19,366 bases of DNA from positions 1-19,366 of the forward strand of contig CACXBO010000199.1 of assembly GCA_902765975.1 (NCBI GenBank). Direction: 5' to 3'. Shown one piece after another: positions 14,960 through 19,366 of the stretch (the first letter of the stretch is position 1; every line of letters begins with the position of its first letter). The position numbers were made by a program, and so were the translations under genes. Under the pieces are notes generated by a model that did not search any database, was not told the origin of the DNA, and was given only the letters and a program-made list of their open reading frames with translations. This DNA is from Oscillospiraceae bacterium (GTDB taxonomy: Bacteria; Bacillota; Clostridia; Oscillospirales; Oscillospiraceae).

Positions 14960-16147
14960 ATGAAATGCACTTCAAAGGTCGCTTCCGGGATCGCCCCGTC
15001 TGCAACTCTCGCCATTTCGGCGCTTGCAAAGGAAATGAAAGCAAATGGGATCGACGTTATAGGTTTCGGCGCAGGTGAGCCTGATTTTCCAACGCCAACT
15101 AATATCAAAGTCGCCGCAATAAAGGCGATTGTGGAGGATAAATCTCATTATACTCCTTCCTCCGGAATTCTTCCGCTCAAGGAAGCAATATGCGATTATC
15201 TCGACAAGTCCTTTTCGTTGAAATACAAGCCAAGCCAGATATGTGTTTCAAGCGGCGCGAAGCACGTTATATATCTTGTGCTTCAGGTGCTTTTGAATCC
15301 GGGTGACGAGGTTATACTTCCTGCGCCTTATTGGGTAACATATGCAGAAGCAATCAAGATGGCGGGCGGTGTTCCCGTTATTATCGAGACCACCGAGGAG
15401 TCGCGTTTTAAGCTTTCTCCCGAGCAGCTCAAAGCAGCTTGCACAGAAAAGACAAAGTGCATTATTATGACGAATCCCTCAAATCCCACGGGTATGCTCT
15501 ATTCACCTGATGAGGTAAGGGCGCTGAGCAAGGTGATCAGCGAAGAGGATCTTTACGTTATCGACGATGAGATTTACGCTTTCCTTACTTATTCCGGAGA
15601 TTTCCTTAGCTTTGCTTCTGTCAGCGAGGATATGAAGGAGCGCACTATCGTAGTCAACGGAGTGTCTAAGACTTGGGCAATGACCGGATGGAGAATAGGC
15701 TTCTGTGCCGCAAACGCGGAGATATCGAAGGCGCTTTCCAACTTTACGAGCCATTCAACCGGTAACCCGTCCAACGCCGCTCAGTATGCGGCTGTTGAGG
15801 CTTATGCCGGCGAGCAGCTTTCCGCGATCATGATGCGCGATGAGTTTATTAAGCGCCGCCGTTATTTTGTAGACAGAGTTAACGCGATGGATGACGTTAG
15901 CTGCCTTGAGCCCGACGGTGCGTTCTATATATTTATGAACGTCAAAAAGACCTTCGGAAAAACGCTGTCGGGAGTGAAAATCGAGTCGAGCGCTGATTTC
16001 TGCAAGGCGCTGCTGGAAAAAGGTCTTGTAGCGACAGTTCCGGGAAATGCATTCGGAGCTGACGGCTACGTTAGATGGAGCTATGCCACCAGCATGGAGA
16101 ATATCAAAGAGGGTCTGGACAGGCTTGAGATGTTCTTAAAAAGCTGA
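14960..16147 (+). CDS. PLP-dependent class I aminotransferase, aspartate aminotransferase type (AspC-like)
   Basis: 395 residues, the typical length of the bacterial Ib-type aspartate aminotransferases. Motifs: PSATLAISALAKEMKANG near 13-30, GFGAGEPDFPTP near 35-46, HYTPSSGI near 63-70, NPSNPTG around 172-178, DDEIYAFLTYSG with Asp203 and Tyr206, the PLP lysine Lys237 in NGVSKTWAMTGWRIGF, Arg245, and the C-terminal carboxylate-binding arginine in YVRWSYATS. The likely reaction is aspartate plus 2-oxoglutarate to oxaloacetate plus glutamate, although this branch also includes broader enzymes. The start at 14960 follows AAGGAG by 8 nt; an upstream in-frame start at 14903 overlaps the -35/-10 spacer. 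It is a single-gene unit with its own promoter and terminator, and it is clearly diverged from the aminotransferase at 237. Confidence 0.93.
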   Translation: MKCTSKVASGIAPSATLAISALAKEMKANGIDVIGFGAGEPDFPTPTNIKVAAIKAIVEDKSHYTPSSGILPLKEAICDYLDKSFSLKYKPSQICVSSGAKHVIYLVLQVLLNPGDEVILPAPYWVTYAEAIKMAGGVPVIIETTEESRFKLSPEQLKAACTEKTKCIIMTNPSNPTGMLYSPDEVRALSKVISEEDLYVIDDEIYAFLTYSGDFLSFASVSEDMKERTIVVNGVSKTWAMTGWRIGFCAANAEISKALSNFTSHSTGNPSNAAQYAAVEAYAGEQLSAIMMRDEFIKRRRYFVDRVNAMDDVSCLEPDGAFYIFMNVKKTFGKTLSGVKIESSADFCKALLEKGLVATVPGNAFGADGYVRWSYATSMENIKEGLDRLEMFLKS

Positions 16148-16163
16148 AATGCCAAAATCAGAT

Positions 16164-16196
16164 AAAAACAGCGGATTGATTCCGCTGTTTTTTTAT
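16164..16196 (+). terminator. Rho-independent terminator after the second aminotransferase gene
   Basis: AAAAACAGCGGA at 16164-16175 pairs perfectly with TCCGCTGTTTTT at 16181-16192 around a 5-nt loop and runs into a seven-T tract. It lies 16 nt after the stop codon. Confidence 0.93.
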
Positions 16197-16216
16197 TTGG
16201 TTTTGCCAATAAAACA

Positions 16217-16245
16217 TTGAAAAGAAGCATTGAATATGATAAAAT
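16217..16245 (+). promoter_or_regulatory. Promoter of the flavodiiron fusion gene
   Basis: TTGAAA at 16217-16222, a 17-nt spacer and TAAAAT at 16240-16245, with an extended -10 TGA at 16237-16239. It directly precedes a leader with AAGGAGG at 16259-16265. No inverted repeat typical of an oxygen or peroxide regulator is visible around it. Confidence 0.75.
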
Positions 16246-16272
16246 AGACAAAAAACTTAAGGAGGCTAATCA

Positions 16273-18072
16273 ATGAATATAAAAAAAGTTACAGACACAG
16301 TGTTTTATATCGGCGTAAACGACCATAATATAGACCTTTTTGAGGGCCAATATGATGTTCCGAACGGCATGGCTTATAATTCCTACCTTATTATGGACCA
16401 AAAGATAGCCGTTTTTGATACTGTAGACGTTCATTTCAAGCACGAATGGCTCGATAACCTTGAAAACGCTCTCTCAGGAAGAAAGCCGGACTACCTTATA
16501 GTTCAGCATATGGAGCCTGACCATTCCGCAAACATTATGACTTTTGCGTCACAGTATCCAAATGCTAAAATTGTCGCGTCCTCCAAGGCGTTCACAATGA
16601 TGCAGAATTTCTTCGGAAAGGATTTTGCGGATAACCGAATCGTAGTGGGGGAGGGCGACACTCTTGAGCTTGGAGAGCATACCCTTAATTTTGTGACAGC
16701 TCCGATGGTGCATTGGCCTGAGGTACTCATGACCTACGATGCTAAGGACAAGATACTTTTCTCTGCCGACGGATTCGGCAAGTTCGGCGCTCTTGACGTT
16801 GAAGAGGATTGGGCATGCGAGGCTCGCCGTTATTACTTTGGCATAGTCGGCAAATACGGAGCTCAGGTGCAGGCTGTGCTCAAAAAGGCGGCAAAGCTTG
16901 ATATTCAGAGGATATGCCCGCTTCACGGTCCGGTGCTTTCCGAAAATCTCGGATATTATCTCGGTCTTTATCAGACGTGGTCGAGCTATGGCGTTGAGTC
17001 TGAAGGCGTTATGATTGCGTATACATCTGTTTACGGGAACACCAAAAGGGCTGTCGAGTATCTTGCCGAAAAGCTAAAGTCCAAGGGCTGCCCGAAGGTT
17101 GTCGTCTGCGATCTTGCCCGCGAGGATATGGCAGAGGCGGTTGAGGATGCTTTCCGCTATGGCAAGCTTGTCATTGCTTCTACCACCTACAATGCCGACG
17201 TATTCCCGTTTATGCGCACTTTCCTTGAGCATCTTGAGGAGCGCGGATATAAGAAGCGCACGGTCGGCGTAATAGAAAACGGAAGCTGGGCGCCGATGGC
17301 TGCAAAGGTCATGAAGGGGATCCTTGAACCCTGCAAGGACATACGCTGGACCAAGACGGGCGTTCGCATAATGAGTGCGATGAACGACGACAATAAACGC
17401 GAGCTTGACGCACTTGCCGACGAACTCTGCGAGGATTACGTACAGCAGAACAGCGAGACAGCGAATAAGAATGATCTTACGGCTCTCTTCAATATCGGAT
17501 ACGGTCTCTACGTCGTAACCTCCAACGACGGGAAGAAGGATAACGGACTTATAGTCAACACGGTTTCTCAGCTCACAAGCCAGCCGAACCGCGTTGCCGT
17601 CTGCATTAATAAGCAGAACTATTCGCATCACGTTATAAAGCAGACCGGAATTATGAACGTAAACTGCCTGTCTATCGAGGCTCCGTTCAAGGTATTTGAG
17701 AATTTCGGCTTCCAGAGTGGAAGAAACGTTGACAAATTCGCCGGCTACAATCCTATGCGCTCTGATAACGGGCTTGTTTTCCTTCCGCACTACATCAATT
17801 CCTTTATGTCTCTTAAGGTTGAAGACTATCTTGACCTCGGAACGCATGGGATGTTCATATGCAGCGTGACCGAGGCTCGCGTTATCAGCCGAATTGAGAC
17901 TATGACCTATACCTATTATCAGAACAACGTTAAGCCGAAGCCTGCAACCGAGGGGAAGAAGGGGTTCGTCTGCAAGATATGCGGATATATTTATGAGGGC
18001 GACGAGCTTCCGGAGGACTTTATCTGCCCGCTCTGCAAGCACGGCGCTCAGGACTTTGAGCCTATAACCTAA
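16273..18072 (+). CDS. Flavodiiron protein fused to a flavin reductase-rubredoxin (FprA-Hrb type fusion)
   Basis: 599 residues in four domains. (1) Metallo-beta-lactamase-like diiron domain, about 1-240, with all iron ligands: His79, Glu81, Asp83, His84 in HMEPDH, His147, Asp166 and His218. (2) Flavodoxin domain, about 246-390, with the FMN loop YTSVYGNTKR. (3) Flavin reductase-like FMN domain, about 400-550 (FNIGYGLYVVTS, NGLIVNTVSQLTSQP). (4) Rubredoxin at 564-599 with Cys567, Cys570, Cys585 and Cys588. Family knowledge: flavodiiron proteins reduce O2 to water or NO to N2O in the cytosol of anaerobes. In Moorella the separate protein Hrb, a flavin reductase plus rubredoxin, passes NADH electrons to FprA. 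This single chain could therefore be a self-sufficient NAD(P)H:O2/NO reductase; that is inference. The ATG follows AAGGAGG by 7 nt. It has its own promoter and terminator. Confidence 0.95.
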   Translation: MNIKKVTDTVFYIGVNDHNIDLFEGQYDVPNGMAYNSYLIMDQKIAVFDTVDVHFKHEWLDNLENALSGRKPDYLIVQHMEPDHSANIMTFASQYPNAKIVASSKAFTMMQNFFGKDFADNRIVVGEGDTLELGEHTLNFVTAPMVHWPEVLMTYDAKDKILFSADGFGKFGALDVEEDWACEARRYYFGIVGKYGAQVQAVLKKAAKLDIQRICPLHGPVLSENLGYYLGLYQTWSSYGVESEGVMIAYTSVYGNTKRAVEYLAEKLKSKGCPKVVVCDLAREDMAEAVEDAFRYGKLVIASTTYNADVFPFMRTFLEHLEERGYKKRTVGVIENGSWAPMAAKVMKGILEPCKDIRWTKTGVRIMSAMNDDNKRELDALADELCEDYVQQNSETANKNDLTALFNIGYGLYVVTSNDGKKDNGLIVNTVSQLTSQPNRVAVCINKQNYSHHVIKQTGIMNVNCLSIEAPFKVFENFGFQSGRNVDKFAGYNPMRSDNGLVFLPHYINSFMSLKVEDYLDLGTHGMFICSVTEARVISRIETMTYTYYQNNVKPKPATEGKKGFVCKICGYIYEGDELPEDFICPLCKHGAQDFEPIT

Positions 18073-18087
18073 AGTTTTCGCCTTTTA

Positions 18088-18119
18088 GCCCGCGCATTTA
18101 TTGCGCGGGCGTTTTTTAT
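18088..18119 (+). terminator. Rho-independent terminator after the flavodiiron fusion gene
   Basis: GCCCGCGCA at 18088-18096 pairs perfectly with TGCGCGGGC at 18102-18110 around a TTTAT loop, followed by GTTTTTTAT. It begins 15 nt after the stop codon. Confidence 0.95.
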
Positions 18120-18144
18120 CTCTGCACCGATCTCCGCGAGCCGT

Positions 18145-18153
18145 CATATAGTA
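18145..18153 (+). promoter_or_regulatory. Possible mother-cell (SigK/SigE-type) -10 box ahead of the 51-aa gene
   Basis: CATATAGTA fits the CATAnnnTA -10 pattern known for Bacillus SigE/SigK, and an AC dinucleotide lies 17 nt upstream at 18126-18127, as in SigK promoters. A second CATAnnnTA, CATAATATA at 18367-18375, precedes the SPOCS gene but has no matching -35. These motifs are short, so chance matches are quite possible. Confidence 0.22.
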
Positions 18154-18185
18154 ATAATGAGGTCTTGCTGGAGGTGAGCGCGGAA

Positions 18186-18341
18186 ATGAGATTTTGCAGA
18201 ACTGGAAGAGGAAAAGTCGTCGGGGGTGTTCTTGCGGCTGCTGGTGCAACCATCATTCTTGCCGTTATTCTGCCGTCATACTGGTGGTGGCTTATAGTCG
18301 GCATTATTCTTGTGGTGCTTGGACTCTACGTTATGTGCTGA
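18186..18341 (+). CDS. Small membrane protein of 51 residues, likely sporulation-associated
   Basis: Too short for most gene callers but well supported: GGAGGTGA at 18170-18177 sits 8 nt ahead of the ATG, and the frame ends in TGA. The protein begins with a basic, Arg/Gly-rich stretch (RFCRTGRGKVVGG), then a hydrophobic helix at about 12-29, a short SYWWW turn and a second hydrophobic helix at about 33-50, ending in Cys. It is thus probably a hairpin of two membrane segments with the basic N-terminus in the cytoplasm. I recall similar tiny Gly/Trp-rich proteins in Clostridia but know no function. It is followed after 72 nt by the SPOCS-domain gene on the same strand, which suggests the two are expressed together, perhaps in the mother cell. 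Confidence 0.75.
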   Translation: MRFCRTGRGKVVGGVLAAAGATIILAVILPSYWWWLIVGIILVVLGLYVMC

Positions 18342-18413
18342 GGATCTGTAATACTCGGCGTCCCTGCATAATATATTTCTTTATGAAGTTATTAAATGCA
18401 AGGAGAGATATGA

Positions 18414-19366
18414 ATGGAGCTTGAGCTTACTTATAACGAAATCGCGTATAAAAAAAGGATATTGTGCCGGAAGTTTACAAAAGAGGAGACTTTTGAGGTT
18501 AATCTTTCGGAAACTCAGCCCGACGCAGTGCGAACGGTATGTGCTACGGCCCTGCCGTATATGCGCTCGAAGGACTCGGAGAACGGGCGTATGACCGTAA
18601 CCGGCGCCTGCGATATATCCGTAGTTTACGCCGCGGATTCAGTGCCGGAGCTGAGCGTTATCACGATGTCCAGAGACTTTTCCGCCTCTGCCGAGACCGG
18701 GGAGCTTAATTCCGAATCACTGCTGACCGCTGATATTTCTGTAGCTGCCTGTGAGCCGAGACTTATAAACTCCAGAAAGCTTCTTATAAAACTGGAGCTT
18801 GTGTTCTCAATGACGGCTTACGCGGATGCGGCGGTAAAGCTACCGACGGACATTTCCGATAAAGACGGAATTGAGACGCTGAAAGCCTCGAACAGGCTGA
18901 GGCTGCCGTGCTCCGTAAATGAAAAGGTTTTCACGATTACTGACAGCCATTCTTTTGCCGGAATCGGGAAAATAATCGGCTCGACGCTATCGTTCTGCGC
19001 GGATGAGATAAAAAAAGTTGGTGCAAAGGCCGTCGTTCGAGGCTCAGCTAAAACGAGACTCGTATATATCACAAATTCGGGCTCGGTTGCGGCTCAGACT
19101 GTGGAAAGTCCGTTCTCACAGGTGGTGGATCTGGACTCCGATGAGGAATACTGCGATCAGACGGCGCTGGTTACTCCGACGGGTGCTTTCGTCGCACATG
19201 ACAGCGGAGGCGAGGACGGAGATGAGGTTACACTTGAGCTGCACGGGGTAATTCAATGCGTATCGTATAAAGAGCTTGAGGTTGAGACTGTTATCGACGC
19301 CTTTTCTCCGGACGGAGAAGTCGTATTTGACAGAGGCGAGCTTATCTTTGAGTGCTTCCGAGGCAC
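18414..19366 (+). CDS. SPOCS-domain (DUF3794) protein, N-terminal 317 codons (3' end outside window)
   Basis: An open frame from ATG 18414 to the end of the window without a stop. AGGAG at 18401-18405 lies 8 nt ahead; the ATG at 18410 is out of frame and stops after four codons. The protein starts MELELTYNEIAYKKRILCRKF and runs as beta-rich repeats with the DUF3794 flavour: ATALPYMRSKDSENGRMTVTGACDISVVYAADS, then RKLLIKLELVFSMTAYADA, and an AKAVVRGSAKTRLVYITNSGSVAAQTVESPFSQVVDL stretch. Family knowledge: SPOCS domains occur in clostridial spore coat and cortex proteins, often with a C-terminal LysM domain, which here would lie outside the window. No signal peptide or membrane segment is visible, as expected for a mother-cell protein. 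The domain call is from pattern recognition; the function is unproven. Confidence 0.75.
   Translation, partial: MELELTYNEIAYKKRILCRKFTKEETFEVNLSETQPDAVRTVCATALPYMRSKDSENGRMTVTGACDISVVYAADSVPELSVITMSRDFSASAETGELNSESLLTADISVAACEPRLINSRKLLIKLELVFSMTAYADAAVKLPTDISDKDGIETLKASNRLRLPCSVNEKVFTITDSHSFAGIGKIIGSTLSFCADEIKKVGAKAVVRGSAKTRLVYITNSGSVAAQTVESPFSQVVDLDSDEEYCDQTALVTPTGAFVAHDSGGEDGDEVTLELHGVIQCVSYKELEVETVIDAFSPDGEVVFDRGELIFECFRG

Noticed and set aside
237..16147. The two aminotransferases as a recent duplication
   Set aside because: They share only family motifs; the substrate and dimer regions differ strongly, so they belong to separate subfamilies.
17074..18042. A 322-codon open frame on the minus strand
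   Set aside because: It is fully antisense to the flavodiiron fusion gene, whose domains and catalytic residues are intact; no ribosome site or recognisable domain supports the antisense frame.
18194..18424. A 76-codon plus-strand frame overlapping the 51-aa gene
   Set aside because: It lacks a ribosome site, is Arg/Cys/His-rich, and is out of frame with the well-supported 51-aa membrane protein.

Overview
The window comes from the chromosome of an anaerobic, endospore-forming member of the Clostridia (Firmicutes). The sporulation genes spoIIR and a SPOCS/DUF3794 protein, the addB-addA pair (the Firmicutes form of the recombination nuclease), the MEP-pathway kinase ispE, strong AGGAGG-type ribosome binding sites and a flavodiiron/rubredoxin oxygen-detoxifying protein all point this way. 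Genus cannot be decided from this stretch; an Oscillospirales-like relative is a guess from the style of the proteins. I see no mobile element, integrase, CRISPR array or prophage, and gene style looks uniform.

Layout. (1) 1-2298, plus strand: the end of an Lrp/AsnC regulator, overlapping by 4 nt a class I aminotransferase, then ispE. (2) 2299-9902, plus: spoIIR behind a candidate forespore-type promoter and a hairpin, then a candidate vegetative promoter that starts the addB-addA operon (1-nt overlap). (3) 9903-10701: tRNA-Pro(CGG) on plus with a near-consensus promoter, a shared hairpin, then on minus an unrecognised 142-aa protein, a hairpin terminator and tRNA-Leu(UAG). (4) 10702-13210, minus operon: a short ComEA-like helix-hairpin-helix membrane protein, then an OmpR-type response regulator, then a Cache/HAMP-type histidine kinase with an unclear start codon. 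(5) 13211-13319: divergent control region holding a perfect 21-bp palindrome. (6) 13320-18072, plus: three single-gene units, each ended by a clear terminator: a penicillin-binding D,D-carboxypeptidase, a second class I aminotransferase, and a four-domain flavodiiron-flavodoxin-flavin reductase-rubredoxin fusion. (7) 18073-19366, plus: a 51-aa membrane protein and the first 317 codons of a SPOCS/DUF3794 protein, cut by the window edge.

How they fit: most are housekeeping genes (amino acid metabolism, isoprenoid precursors, DNA break repair, wall trimming, tRNAs). Sporulation genes lie at two places. The most distinctive protein is the 599-aa flavodiiron fusion, which joins in one chain the functions that Moorella keeps in FprA and Hrb. 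I found no convincing new multi-gene system; the findings are mostly individual genes and regulatory structures worth checking.
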